46,318 nt of DNA from Acidobacteriota bacterium (GTDB lineage: Bacteria > Acidobacteriota > Vicinamibacteria > Fen-336). A model generated the notes under the pieces. It saw only the letters and a list, made by a program, of their open reading frames with translations. It had not been told where the DNA came from and did no database searches. The stretch lies in assembly GCA_003223555.1 (NCBI GenBank), contig QHVM01000042.1, positions 7,154-53,471 on the forward strand. Reading direction: 5' to 3'. Positions 1-9,600 of the stretch are shown piece by piece (positions within the stretch are counted from its first letter, which is position 1; each line of letters opens with the position of its first letter). Position numbers and translations under genes: made by a program.

Positions 1-856
1 CGATCGTCGCAAGATCCTCGAAGAAGTCTCCGCGGAAAGCGTTCGGGTCGCAGTTGCTGTACGACCGGTGCTGGATGGTGCCGCTCCACGTCATCTTGAG
101 CGAGTTGAGGATCGAGTTGACGTGGCCCTCCGGGTGGAACGTGTTGAGCGCGTTCGGGACGTCGAAGCCGTCGAAGACCAGCACGTTCTTGACCTGCAGG
201 GAGGCCGTCTCCGCCTTCGGGTCGAACTTCACGCTGCCGACGGGAATGGGCGCGCTCCACATCACGCCGCTGGGGCTGACCCCGGGGTCCCACGAATGGT
301 TCAGCGTTGAGCCCGACGGGCTCAGGCTGTCGAGTCATATGAATGCGAACGCCCCCTTGTGGACCCGGCCGTCGGTGCCGACGAACTTCCCCGCCATGAA
401 TCGCATGTCGGTGTGGAACCGGTAGGGAGTGCTGACCATCGTGGTGGTGTCGGTGCCGGTCCCGTTCAGCTCGAGATCGGCCTGGCCGATGACGCCGTCG
501 AAGTCGAAGATCGTCGAGGGGTCACGGCCGTTGGGTTGTGTGGTGCCCTCGGGGTCGGTGGTCGCAGTCGAGCCGTCGGCCGGGCCGGGGAAGAAGAAGT
601 GGAAAGCGCCGAAAGCGGCCGGGACCTTGTTGATGTGCGGAATCGGGTCGGCCGCGGGGCACACCTGACCCTTCTCGCCTTGCTCGCCGTTTTCGCCCTG
701 GTCGTCGTCGTCGCTGCGGACCGGAGTCCAGAGGCCGGAGCCGAGCATGACACCGGCCGCCCCGGCCGAGGCCCCGAAGAACTGTCGTCGCGAGACGCTC
801 GGCAGCGGGCCGAGGGGTCCCGCGCGCCGAAATCGGCTGAAGACTGGAAGCTTCAT
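1..856 (-). CDS. Tat-exported protein of unknown function, in-frame UGA, 3' end beyond window
   Basis: The start ATG at 856-854 follows a strong GAGGAGG ribosome site; an upstream in-frame ATG at 910 lacks one. The product begins with a twin-arginine signal (SRRQFFGASAGAAG), followed by an Asp/Glu/Gly-rich linker and a domain carrying FDFDGVIGQADLELNGTGTD and FHTDMRFM. After residue 173 (...KGAFAFI) comes TGA at 337-335, but the same frame stays open to the window edge for at least 111 further codons. Those codons read as ordinary protein (LDSLSPSGSTLNHSWDPG, LVFDGFDVPNALNTFHPEGH) with two Trp and one Cys (SNCDPNAF). So the gene is either one selenoprotein-type reading frame or a nonsense-interrupted gene. 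I do not recognise the family. The upstream neighbour is GH31 on the same strand, with no sign of an operon. Confidence 0.7.
302..337 (-). promoter_or_regulatory. SECIS-like hairpin directly after in-frame TGA
   Basis: On the minus strand TGA (337-335) is followed by a hairpin at 329-302. It has an outer 4-bp stem CAGC/GCTG, an internal loop CT/AAC, a perfect 6-bp stem GAGCCC/GGGCTC and an apical loop GTC. The apical loop starts 17 nt after the TGA, begins with G then U, and an unpaired U sits at the base of the upper stem. These are the features described for bacterial SECIS elements (apical loop roughly 16-37 nt from UGA, exposed G in the loop, bulged U as in E. coli fdhF). The geometry is seen; the function is inferred. 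In GC-rich DNA such a hairpin can arise by chance. Confidence 0.4.
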
Positions 857-996
857 CGTATCCTCCTCGTTGGCGAAGAGCGCTGGAGTGATGGGTTTTG
901 CGGGCTTCACGAGCTATACGCTTCGGCCGGCCGGGCTGTCAACAGGAATCTCGGGCCTGACTGGCCGGCCGGATAAACGGCTAACCGGGGAGCAGC

Positions 997-3486
997 TTAC
1001 GGCTCGAGGGTGAGCGTGAACGCGTCGGTCCGGTCGCGGACCTTGACCACGACCAGGCCGTTCTCGCTGCGCGTCCAGCCTCGTGCGGCCTTCTCGAGGC
1101 CGGCGGCGTCGAAGCGGGCGAGCGCCTCTCCCGCGACGGCCACCCGAGACGGCTCCCCGGCGCCGCGCACCTCGAAGACGAGGTCGCGGGGCGCCGGTCG
1201 CCACGAGCCCTCCATCGTAGCCACCTCGATCGCCAACCGGCCGCCGTCGCGCCGCTGTACGAAGCGGCGGCGCGCGAAGGACCCCTGGCGGTAGGCCAGG
1301 CCCTGGCCCTCGTCCTCGTAGAGGCTCGCCTCGGAGTGAGAGGCGGGAAAGACGGCGACCCTCAGAGGCTGGCCGGCCATCTCCCCCGTGTGCTGGACGA
1401 CCGGCTGGCGGAAGACGAACGCGCCGGCGCGGACGAAGACCGGGATGGCCTCCAGCGTGACCGGGACGAGGTGCGTCCGCCGGCCTTCGAAGCGCCAGCC
1501 GCGATGGTAGTCGTACCACTCGCCGGCCGGAAGGTACACGAGGCGGTCGCCGGCGTCCTCGCGCAGCACCGGAGCGACCAGCAGGTCGGGGCCGAAGAGG
1601 AACTCGTCGTCCAGCTCCCAGGTCGCGGGGTCGTCGGGAAACTCCAGGAGCAGGGGCCGGAAGGCCGGGATCCCGGTGCGGCTGGCCTCCTCCATCACGT
1701 TGTAGACCTCGGGCAGCAGCTCGTAGCGCATCTCGATCGCCCGGCGGTTCAGGGCCTCATGGAAGCTGCCGTAGCTCCACGGCTCCTGGTCCGGGGTGCC
1801 GAAGGTCGTGTGGGTGCGCATGAAGGGGTAGAAGACGCCGAGCTGCAGCCAGCGGGTGTACAGCTCGGCGGTGGGCGCCTCGGCAAAGCCGCCGATGTCG
1901 GCGCCCACGAAAGGGAAGCCCGAGAGGCCCATGCCGGCGAACATCGGGATGGTGGCCTTCAGGTGCGCCCAGTCGCTGACGTTGTCCCCCGGCCAGACCG
2001 CCGCGTAGCGCTGGCCCCCGGCGAAGGTGGCCCGGGTCAGCACGAAGGGCCTCTCGCCGGGGCGCAGCCGGGCCAGGCCCTCGAAGGTCGCCCGGCTGTT
2101 GAGCATCCCGTAGACGTTGTGGATCTCGCGCTCGTCGGTCGGCTGGCCCTCGTTGTCGTGGCGGGCGTCGAGGGCCATGGTGTGGGCCGGTTCGACGAAC
2201 ACCGCCGGCTCGTTCATGTCGTTCCAGATGCCGGCGACGCCGGCGTCGAGATAGAACTTGAAGAGGCCGCCCCACCACTCGCGCGCCGACGGCTTGGTGA
2301 AGTCGGGGAACACGCTCGGCCGCGGCTCGCGCTCGGCGTTGGAAGGCCAGACTGGCGCCTCGTAGACCGATCCGTCGGGGTTCTTCACGAAGCTGTCGGC
2401 GGCGAGGCCGGTGTCGTAGACCCACCAGCCCGGCTGTTTCTTGGGGTGCGGATCCACGATCGTGACCACCCGGAAGCCCTGCGCGCGCAGGTCCTTCATC
2501 AGGCGGGGCGGATCGGGGAAGCGCGCGGGGTCCCAGGTGAACGGGTTGTAGCCGTCCTCGTAGTGGATGTCGAGCCAGATCACGTCGGCGGGGATCCGGC
2601 GCTGGCGGAAGTTGTCGGCGATGAAGCGGACCCTGGACTCCGGATAGTAGCTGTAGCGGCACTGGTGGTAGCCGAGGGCCCAGCGCGGGGGCAGCGGCAT
2701 CCGGCCGGTCAGCTCGGTGTAGCGCGACACGACGTCCTTCGGCGTGGGGCCGTCGATGAAGTAGTAGTCCAGCTCGCCGGCCGGCGCCCCGAAGGAGAGA
2801 AGGTCCTGCCTCTCCCGTCCCACGTCGAAGCTGGTGCGGAAGGTGTTGTCGAGGAAGAAGCCGTGGGCCCGTCCGCCCCGCATCACCATGAAGAACGGGA
2901 CGGAGACGTAGATGGGATCGGTGTCGTCCCCGTAGGCGTAGGTGTCGCTGTTCCACATCACGAAGCCGTAGCCACCCAGGTTGCGGCCACGCTTGTCGAG
3001 CCGGCCCGTCTTCTCCCCGAAGCCGTAGACGTGCTCGTCGTCGCGCAGCCGCTTCCACACCCGTGTCTCGGCGCCCACGAACCCGATGCCGCGCGCGGGG
3101 TCGTCCGCGTCGAGCGACTCGCCGGAGGCCGTCGCGAATTCGAGCCGGAACGGGTCGTGGCGGATCGTCACCCGGAGGGCCGGGGTGCGGATGATCGACT
3201 GCGCCGCGCCGACGTCGAACGTGGCCCCCGGATCGCCGAAGACGGGCTTCACGACCGCGTAGGAGTGGTCGCGGCCGAGCGCAGGGCCGGGAGAAAAGCG
3301 TACCCGGACGATCTCCGGCGCGACGACGCTGACGGCCACCGTGCCCTGGGCGTCATGGAACGCCAGCGTGCGGCCGTCGCGGCTCGGCGACGGCATCGAT
3401 CCCAGCGACGCCCACCCGGCATGGAGCGGGGCGCCGCCGAGGAAGATCACGAGCACGGCCAGGCAGGGACGGCGAGCTATGGGCAC
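997..3486 (-). CDS. Exported alpha-glucosidase, glycoside hydrolase family 31
   Basis: The 829-residue protein hydrolyses terminal alpha-linked glucosyl (possibly xylosyl) residues. The GH31 nucleophile motif WNDMNEP lies near residue 424, and the acid/base region is WPGDNVSDW; N-terminal galactose-mutarotase-like and C-terminal beta domains are present, so the length is normal. I chose the GTG start at 3486 because GGAGG lies 5 nt upstream and the product then opens with a clean signal peptide (PIARRPCLAVLVIFLGG). An upstream in-frame ATG at 3531 would overlap the divergent gene start. It is divergent from the CDGSH-malQ-MFS-GH13 block, which suggests joint control of alpha-glucan use. Substrate preference among GH31 activities cannot be read from the sequence. 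Confidence 0.93.
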   Translation of the reverse strand: MPIARRPCLAVLVIFLGGAPLHAGWASLGSMPSPSRDGRTLAFHDAQGTVAVSVVAPEIVRVRFSPGPALGRDHSYAVVKPVFGDPGATFDVGAAQSIIRTPALRVTIRHDPFRLEFATASGESLDADDPARGIGFVGAETRVWKRLRDDEHVYGFGEKTGRLDKRGRNLGGYGFVMWNSDTYAYGDDTDPIYVSVPFFMVMRGGRAHGFFLDNTFRTSFDVGRERQDLLSFGAPAGELDYYFIDGPTPKDVVSRYTELTGRMPLPPRWALGYHQCRYSYYPESRVRFIADNFRQRRIPADVIWLDIHYEDGYNPFTWDPARFPDPPRLMKDLRAQGFRVVTIVDPHPKKQPGWWVYDTGLAADSFVKNPDGSVYEAPVWPSNAEREPRPSVFPDFTKPSAREWWGGLFKFYLDAGVAGIWNDMNEPAVFVEPAHTMALDARHDNEGQPTDEREIHNVYGMLNSRATFEGLARLRPGERPFVLTRATFAGGQRYAAVWPGDNVSDWAHLKATIPMFAGMGLSGFPFVGADIGGFAEAPTAELYTRWLQLGVFYPFMRTHTTFGTPDQEPWSYGSFHEALNRRAIEMRYELLPEVYNVMEEASRTGIPAFRPLLLEFPDDPATWELDDEFLFGPDLLVAPVLREDAGDRLVYLPAGEWYDYHRGWRFEGRRTHLVPVTLEAIPVFVRAGAFVFRQPVVQHTGEMAGQPLRVAVFPASHSEASLYEDEGQGLAYRQGSFARRRFVQRRDGGRLAIEVATMEGSWRPAPRDLVFEVRGAGEPSRVAVAGEALARFDAAGLEKAARGWTRSENGLVVVKVRDRTDAFTLTLEP

Positions 3487-3529
3487 CGGGACCTCCAGGT
3501 ACGGAGTGGCGATTCTAATAGAATGAGGC
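3487..3529. promoter_or_regulatory. Divergent promoter region with ATTCT/AGAAT inverted repeat
   Basis: Only 43 bases separate the GH31 start from the CDGSH gene start. They contain ATTCT-AAT-AGAAT (about 3512-3524), a perfect 5-bp inverted repeat in an unusually AT-rich patch. It could provide -10 elements for both directions (TATTAG on minus, TCTAAT on plus) or an operator for a sugar regulator. No regulator gene is in the window. The +1 positions are inference. Confidence 0.4.
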
Positions 3530-3766
3530 ATGATCGAGACCAGGATCGTCGTACGGAACAACGGGCCCTACCGCATCGAGGGCGACAACATCATCATCAC
3601 CGACGAGGCGGGCCGGCCCTACGGCCTCGCCGGCCGCACCGTGGTATCCCTGTGCCGCTGCGGCACGTCGGCCACCAAGCCCTTCTGCGACGGCAACCAC
3701 AACCGCGTCGGGTTCCAGTCGCAGTGTGAAGCCCTCGAGCTGCCCCCGCCCAAGCCGAAGCCCTGA
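3530..3766 (+). CDS. CDGSH-type iron-sulfur protein
   Basis: This is a 78-residue cytoplasmic protein. It carries the CDGSH signature CRCGTSATKPFCDGNHNRVGF-like pattern (residues about 43-63): two Cys in CxC, a third Cys in FCDG and the His of DGNH, the 3-Cys/1-His ligand set for a redox-active [2Fe-2S] cluster. The core has Asn in place of the usual Ser of CDGSH, a common variation. The ATG is 2 codons into an AT-rich leader with only a weak ribosome site (GAGG). It ends 2 bases before malQ, so the two are almost certainly co-transcribed and translationally coupled. The role is unknown; the coupling with maltodextrin metabolism is by position only. Confidence 0.9.
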   Translation: MIETRIVVRNNGPYRIEGDNIIITDEAGRPYGLAGRTVVSLCRCGTSATKPFCDGNHNRVGFQSQCEALELPPPKPKP

Positions 3767-3768
3767 GG

Positions 3769-5337
<1,569 letters not shown>

Positions 5338-5348
5338 ACAAGCCAGGC

Positions 5349-5433
5349 GTCATTGAGCTGGGGGGTGCTAGCGGCGCACCCCCCAGACCCCCCCGCGGCT
5401 GCGCGGGAGTGAATCCCGCTTCGCCGCGCGGCC
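5349..5433 (+). repeat. Two-hairpin dispersed repeat, copy A
   Basis: About 85 bases in the malQ-transporter gap. Hairpin 1 has 10-bp arms TGGGGGGTGC/GCACCCCCCA with loop TAGCGGC. Hairpin 2 has outer arms GCGGC/GCCGC, inner arms GCGGGA/TCCCGC and the pentaloop GTGAA. The same architecture recurs at 26349-26430 (same orientation), 9437-9517 (inverted) and, as hairpin 2 only, 43154-43193. It lies inside a co-directional gene pair, so it would be transcribed; it may act as a processing or attenuation site or be a selfish palindromic repeat. No function is shown. Confidence 0.8.
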
Positions 5434-5452
5434 TTTGCCGAGGAGCACGGCC

Positions 5453-6790
5453 ATGAACAAGCCTCACCTGGGCTTCTGGCAGATCTGGAACATGAGCTTC
5501 GGCTTTCTCGGCATCCAGTTCGGGTGGGGCTTGCAGATGGCGAACATGAGCGCCATCTACGAGTACCTGGGAGCCAGGCCCGAGCAGATCCCGATGCTCT
5601 GGCTGGCGGCGCCGCTGACCGGGCTCCTGGTCCAGCCCGTCATCGGGAGCATGAGCGACCGCACCTGGGGATGGCTCGGCCGCCGCCGGCCCTACTTCCT
5701 CGTCGGCGCGCTGCTCAGCTCCGCCGCCCTCGTCCTCATGCCCAACGCGCCCAGCCTGTGGATCGCCGCCGGCCTGCTCTGGGTCCTCGACGCGTCGATC
5801 AACGTGAGCATGGAGCCGTTCCGGGCCTTCGTGGCCGACCTGCTCCCGGAGGAGCAGCGCACGCGGGGCTTCGGGATGCAGAGCCTGTTCATCGGCCTCG
5901 GCGCGGTGGTCGCCTCCGCGCTCCCGTGGATCATGACCAACTTCTTCGGCGTCGGGATCGGCTCCGGGGGCGTGGGCACGATCCCCCTCAACGTGAGGCT
6001 GTCGTTCTACGTCGGCGCCGCCGCGTTCCTGGGCGCGGTGCTATGGACGATCCTGACCACGACGGAGTACCCGCCCGAGGACATGGCGGCGTTCCAGGCG
6101 ATGAAGGCGAGCAAGGTGGGGATCATGGGCGGCGCCGCCGAGATCAAGGACGCGGTCCTCCGCATGCCGGACACCATGCGGCGCCTGGCCTGGGTCCAGG
6201 TCTGCACGTGGTTCGGCCTCTTCTGCATGTGGCTCTACTTCCCGGTGGCGGTAGCCCACAACGTGTTCGGCGCCCCCGACGAGTCCTCGCCGCTCTATCA
6301 GTCCGGCGTCGAGTGGGGAGGGATCTGCTTCGCGACGTACTCGGCGGTGTGCTTCGTCTTCTCCTTCGCCCTGCCCGGCCTGGCCGCCGCGCTCGGCCGC
6401 CGGACCACCCACAGCCTGTGCCTGCTCTGCGGGGCCGCGGGCCTGCTCTCGGTGGCCGTCATCCACGACAAGTACCTGCTGCTGCTCTCCATGACCGGCG
6501 TCGGCATCGCCTGGGCCAGCATCCTGTCCATGCCGTATGCGATCCTGGCCGGCGCGCTGCCGCCGGCCCGGACCGGCGTCTACATGGGCATCTTCAACTT
6601 CTTCATCGTCATCCCCGAGATCCTGGCCTCGCTCGGCTTCGGCTGGGTGATGGCCCACCTGCTCGGCAACAACCGGCTGGCCGCGGTGGTGGCCGGGGGT
6701 CTCTTCCTCGCCCTGGCCGCGCTGCTGATGCAGAGGGTGCGCGATCCCCTCGCGACCCGGCCGGCGGTCGCGACGGCGGTGGCGGCGTGA
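5453..6790 (+). CDS. MFS sugar transporter, SLC45/sucrose-maltose transporter type
   Basis: A 445-residue inner-membrane protein with about 12 hydrophobic segments. The opening stretch ([25 protein letters not shown]) and the loop motif [14 protein letters not shown] are typical of SLC45-like disaccharide/proton symporters. The ATG at 5453 has GAGGAG about 7 bases upstream and is preferred to an in-frame ATG at 5435. It sits between malQ and an exported GH13 enzyme, so maltose, maltodextrin or another alpha-glucoside is the likely cargo. It stops 4 bases before the next gene. The substrate is inferred from neighbours only. Confidence 0.88.
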   Translation: MNKPHLGFWQIWNMSFGFLGIQFGWGLQMANMSAIYEYLGARPEQIPMLWLAAPLTGLLVQPVIGSMSDRTWGWLGRRRPYFLVGALLSSAALVLMPNAPSLWIAAGLLWVLDASINVSMEPFRAFVADLLPEEQRTRGFGMQSLFIGLGAVVASALPWIMTNFFGVGIGSGGVGTIPLNVRLSFYVGAAAFLGAVLWTILTTTEYPPEDMAAFQAMKASKVGIMGGAAEIKDAVLRMPDTMRRLAWVQVCTWFGLFCMWLYFPVAVAHNVFGAPDESSPLYQSGVEWGGICFATYSAVCFVFSFALPGLAAALGRRTTHSLCLLCGAAGLLSVAVIHDKYLLLLSMTGVGIAWASILSMPYAILAGALPPARTGVYMGIFNFFIVIPEILASLGFGWVMAHLLGNNRLAAVVAGGLFLALAALLMQRVRDPLATRPAVATAVAA

Positions 6791-6794
6791 CGGC

Positions 6795-8651
6795 ATGATC
6801 GCCGGCCTCGCCCTCGCCCTCGGGCTGGCGGCGGCGCCCGAGGTGACGAAGGTCGAGCCTCCGGGCTGGTGGCCCGGCCACAGCGTGAACCCCGTCCGCC
6901 TTCTCGTCCGCGGCCGCAATCTGGCCGGGGCGCGGGTCGCGGCCGGATCCGGCCTGCAAGCCTCCAGGATCCGCGTCAACGCCGCGGGGACCTGGCTTCT
7001 CGTGGACGTCACGATCGCGGCCGGCGCGGCGCCAGGCGTGAGGACGCTCAGGATGACGACCGCGGCGGGCGCGGCGGGGATTCCCTTCGAGCTGCTGAGG
7101 CCGCTGCCGCGGCCGGGCCTCTTCCAGGGCTTCTCGGCCGAGGACGTGATCTACGAGGTGATGCCCGACCGCTTCGCCGACGGCGATCCCGGCAACGACG
7201 ACCCTCCGAAGTCGCGCGGCCTGTTCGACCGCGCGAAGAGACGGTACTACCACGGTGGCGACCTGAAGGGCATCCTCGATCACCTGCCGTACCTGCGGGA
7301 CCTGGGCGTGACCGCGCTCTGGCTGACCCCGGTCTACGACAACAGCGACCGTCTCAACGAGAAGGAGCGGCCCGAGGGCGAGGCGGTGACCGACTACCAC
7401 GGCTACGGGGCGGTCGATTTCTACGCGGTCGACGAGCATCTGGGCGACGTGGCGGCGCTGCGCGAGCTGGTCGACGCCGCCCACCACGCCGGGATCAAGG
7501 TCATCCAGGACCAGGTGGCCAACCACACCGGACCGTATCATCCCTGGGTCGCCGACCCGCCGACGCCGACGTGGTTCCACGGCAGCGCCGAGCGCCACCT
7601 CGACGAGACGTGGCAGACCTGGACCATCGCCGATCCGCATGCGCCCCCCGAGCTGCGCGCGGCGACGCTCGACGGCTGGTTCGTGAACATCCTGCCCGAC
7701 CTGAACCAGGACGACCCGGAGGTCGCGCGCTACCTGATCCAGAACGCGCTGTGGTGGGTGGGCATGACCGGCCTCGACGGCATCCGGCAGGACACGCTGC
7801 CCTACGTGCCCCGGCGGTTCTGGCGGGAGTGGACGGCGGCCCTCAAGCGCGAGTACCCGCGCCTGCGCGTCGTGGGGGAGATGTGGGACGGCGACCCGTC
7901 GCTGGTGTCGTTCTTCCAGGGCGGCGCGCGCCGGTTCGACGGCATCGACTCGGGCGTCGACGCGCTCTTCGATTTCCCCCTCTTCTACCCGCTGCGCCGA
8001 GCCTTCGCGGAGGGCAAGCCGCTGCGCGAGGTCGCGCTCACGATCGGCCGCGACCACCTCTACCCCGATGCGGCCCGGCTCGTGACCTTCGCCGGCAACC
8101 ACGACACTCCCCGCTTCATGAACGAGAAGGGGGCGAGTGTCGAAGGCTTGCAGCTCGCCCTCACGTTCCTGCTCACCGCCCGCGGCACGCCCATGATCTA
8201 CGCCGGCGACGAGATCGGCCTGCCGGGCGGGAGCGACCCCGACAACCGGCGGGACTTTCCCGGCGGCTGGCCGGACGACGCCCGCAGCGCCTTCACCGAG
8301 GCCGGCCGCACGCCGGCCGAGAACGCCCTCGTCGCGCGCGTGCGCCTGCTCAACCGGCTGCGGGCCGACCTGCCGGCGCTGCGCCGCGGGAGCCACGTCA
8401 GCCTGGCCGTGGCCGAGCAGGCCTACGCCTACGCGCGGGTCGGCGGGGGGGAGCCGGTCGTGGTCGTGCTCAACAACGCCACGACGCCGCTGGAGATGGA
8501 CGCGCCGGCGCGTCCGGCCGGCCTGGCCGAGGGCGCCGGACTCGAGGACCGTCTGGAAGCTTCGGCGGCCGTGAAGGTGGAGGGCGGCCGGCTGCGCATG
8601 CGCGTTCCGGCCCGCTCGGCGGCGGTCTATGCCGCGCGCGCCCCCTCCTGA
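6795..8651 (+). CDS. Exported alpha-amylase family enzyme (GH13), cyclomaltodextrinase/neopullulanase-like
   Basis: A 618-residue protein with a short hydrophobic N terminus (MIAGLALALGLAAAPE), so probably exported. An N-terminal Ig-like/beta-sandwich domain (about 20-105) precedes the catalytic barrel. All four GH13 regions are present: region I QDQVANHTG (about 237), region II GLDGIRQD with the nucleophile Asp (about 327), region III VVGEMWD with the acid/base Glu (about 361) and region IV FAGNHDTPRF (about 434). The domain order resembles enzymes cleaving cyclodextrins, pullulan or starch oligosaccharides. It starts 4 bases after the transporter stop, apparently in the same operon. The exact substrate cannot be determined. 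Confidence 0.93.
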   Translation: MIAGLALALGLAAAPEVTKVEPPGWWPGHSVNPVRLLVRGRNLAGARVAAGSGLQASRIRVNAAGTWLLVDVTIAAGAAPGVRTLRMTTAAGAAGIPFELLRPLPRPGLFQGFSAEDVIYEVMPDRFADGDPGNDDPPKSRGLFDRAKRRYYHGGDLKGILDHLPYLRDLGVTALWLTPVYDNSDRLNEKERPEGEAVTDYHGYGAVDFYAVDEHLGDVAALRELVDAAHHAGIKVIQDQVANHTGPYHPWVADPPTPTWFHGSAERHLDETWQTWTIADPHAPPELRAATLDGWFVNILPDLNQDDPEVARYLIQNALWWVGMTGLDGIRQDTLPYVPRRFWREWTAALKREYPRLRVVGEMWDGDPSLVSFFQGGARRFDGIDSGVDALFDFPLFYPLRRAFAEGKPLREVALTIGRDHLYPDAARLVTFAGNHDTPRFMNEKGASVEGLQLALTFLLTARGTPMIYAGDEIGLPGGSDPDNRRDFPGGWPDDARSAFTEAGRTPAENALVARVRLLNRLRADLPALRRGSHVSLAVAEQAYAYARVGGGEPVVVVLNNATTPLEMDAPARPAGLAEGAGLEDRLEASAAVKVEGGRLRMRVPARSAAVYAARAPS

Positions 8652-8668
8652 GGAGGGCCGGGACAGGG

Positions 8669-8776
8669 ATGGCCGACAAGGACAAACGCCCCCGCAAGCC
8701 CGACAAGAGCGTGGAGACGCGTCGGCTGGAGCCGTGGGAGCGGTACCGGGCGCTCAGCGACGCCTTCATCTTCTAG
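8669..8776 (+). CDS. Possible 35-residue very basic/acidic small protein
   Basis: The ATG at 8669 is 17 bases after the GH13 stop and downstream of GGAGGG and ACAGGG. The reading frame encodes MADKDKRPRKPDKSVETRRL followed by EPWERYRALSDAFIF and TAG. The composition (charged N-terminal half, WERYRALSDAF helix) looks like a real small protein rather than random GC-rich translation. Its last 11 bases overlap the convergent vapC 3' end. No known family is recognised; it may simply be chance. Confidence 0.4.
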   Translation: MADKDKRPRKPDKSVETRRLEPWERYRALSDAFIF

Positions 8777-9170
8777 CTCGGAGCACCTCGACCTTCGCGT
8801 CGTGGCCGGGAGCGCTGGCGAGCCTGGCGTCGCACGTCACCAGGGGTGCGCGCAGCGTCTCCGCCAGCGCCAGGTAGGCGGCGTCGTACGCGGTCACGTT
8901 CTGGCGAAGGTCCCAGATCCGGGGCAACAGCGCGTCATGCGGATACCGCTGCACGGGAAGGTCGGCGAGGTCGGCCAGGGCCTCTCGCCCGCGCTCGGGC
9001 GACAGCTCGCCGGCAGCCGCGTACCGGCGCAGCACCTGAGCTACTTCGACGTCGAGGAGGTGGGGAGCGTGGAGCGAGTCACGCCTCGACAAGAGCCTGT
9101 CTTCGGCCCGGCGTCCGGTGGGGGTGCGGAGCAGCAGCTCGACGATGGCGGAGGCGTCGACGACGATCAA
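8766..9170 (-). CDS. vapC: VapC-family PIN-domain ribonuclease toxin
   Basis: A 134-residue toxin of a type II toxin-antitoxin pair. The PIN acidic residues are visible: Asp in MIVVDASAIVELL (residue 5), Glu in LDVEVAQVL (about 42), Asp in TAYDAAYLALAE (about 95) and the distal Asp in LVTCDARLA (about 113), consistent with an intact Mg-dependent RNase site. The ATG overlaps the vapB stop as ATGA, the usual translational coupling of such pairs. The RNA target is unknown. The stop lies inside the end of the small ORF on the opposite strand. Confidence 0.93.
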   Translation of the reverse strand: MIVVDASAIVELLLRTPTGRRAEDRLLSRRDSLHAPHLLDVEVAQVLRRYAAAGELSPERGREALADLADLPVQRYPHDALLPRIWDLRQNVTAYDAAYLALAETLRAPLVTCDARLASAPGHDAKVEVLRARR

Positions 9171-9397
9171 CCCGCCTCGCGCTCCTGGCGGATCGCCTCC
9201 GCCGGGCGGACGCGCGGCGTCACCGGACTGCGCTGGGCGAGCCGTTCGCGCAGCTCGCTGAGGGACGGCCTTTCTGCGGCCCGCCTCACTTCCCCGAGCA
9301 GGTAATCGGAGAGTGACATGCCTTCCAGGGCCGCCCGCGCCTTCAGCTTCCGGTGCAGACCGTCGGGGACGTTCCTCAACTGGATCATCTTCGACAT
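9167..9397 (-). CDS. vapB: VapB-type ribbon-helix-helix antitoxin
   Basis: A 76-residue antitoxin. The N-terminal stretch MIQLRNVPDGLHRKLKARAA with GMSLSDYLLGEV is a standard ribbon-helix-helix DNA-binding fold (FitA/VapB class), and the variable charged C-terminal tail would wrap the toxin. I chose ATG 9397 (MSKMIQL); the internal ATG three codons later is also possible. The in-frame extension upstream to 9481 reads through the dispersed repeat and the promoter, so it is rejected. It is expected to bind the inverted repeats at its own promoter and to be co-translated with vapC. Confidence 0.88.
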   Translation of the reverse strand: MSKMIQLRNVPDGLHRKLKARAALEGMSLSDYLLGEVRRAAERPSLSELRERLAQRSPVTPRVRPAEAIRQEREAG

Positions 9398-9433
9398 GTG
9401 ATGAGCATACTCACATGCGAAGCACATGTCAAA
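9393..9433 (-). promoter_or_regulatory. vapBC promoter with overlapping operator boxes
   Basis: On the minus strand TTGACA (9433-9428), an 18-base spacer and TATGCT (9409-9404) make a near-consensus sigma-70 promoter, placing transcription start almost at the vapB ATG. Three CACATG-type boxes overlap it: GACATGTG at 9393-9400 with CACATGTC at 9424-9431 (perfect 8-bp inverted repeat), and CATGTGA 9395-9401 with TCACATG 9411-9417 (perfect 7-bp inverted repeat). This fits autorepression by VapB or VapBC. The leader would be very short or absent. Confidence 0.65.
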
Positions 9434-9436
9434 CTT

Positions 9437-9517
9437 GCGCGCGGAGGCGAATTCACTTCGCCGGAGCGCGCGGGGGTTCAAGGGGCCGCCGCCGCCGCGC
9501 CCCCTTGCTCAATGACG
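9437..9517 (-). repeat. Two-hairpin dispersed repeat, copy C
   Basis: About 81 bases upstream of vapBC, in minus orientation relative to copies A and B. Hairpin 1 arms have changed to CAAGGGG/CCCCTTG. Hairpin 2 has outer arms GCGCGC/GCGCGC, inner arms GGCGAA/TTCGCC and the invariant loop GTGAA. It occupies most of the 9434-9600 gap between the vapB promoter and the next minus-strand gene; I see nothing else in that gap. Confidence 0.75.
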
Positions 9518-9600
9518 CCGGCGCGGGCCCTCGGTGGCAGCCGCGGCCGGTCCCGCAGCCGGTCGCGGGTGACGGCCGGCCGCTCCCGTTGCCGTCCTGG

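Noticed and set aside
335-337. UGA read as Trp through a variant genetic code
   Set aside because: Many intact genes in the window end in TGA and use TGG for Trp, so the standard code applies; only Sec insertion, mutation or error remain.
1336-3729. Long open frame (797 codons) antisense to the GH31 gene
   Set aside because: The translation is a low-complexity Arg/Ala/Gly/Val/His-rich mirror of the real gene, with no family motif; high GC content keeps antisense frames open.
9398-9481. N-terminal extension of VapB starting at 9481
   Set aside because: It reads through the vapB promoter and dispersed repeat; the folded antitoxin begins at MSKMIQL.
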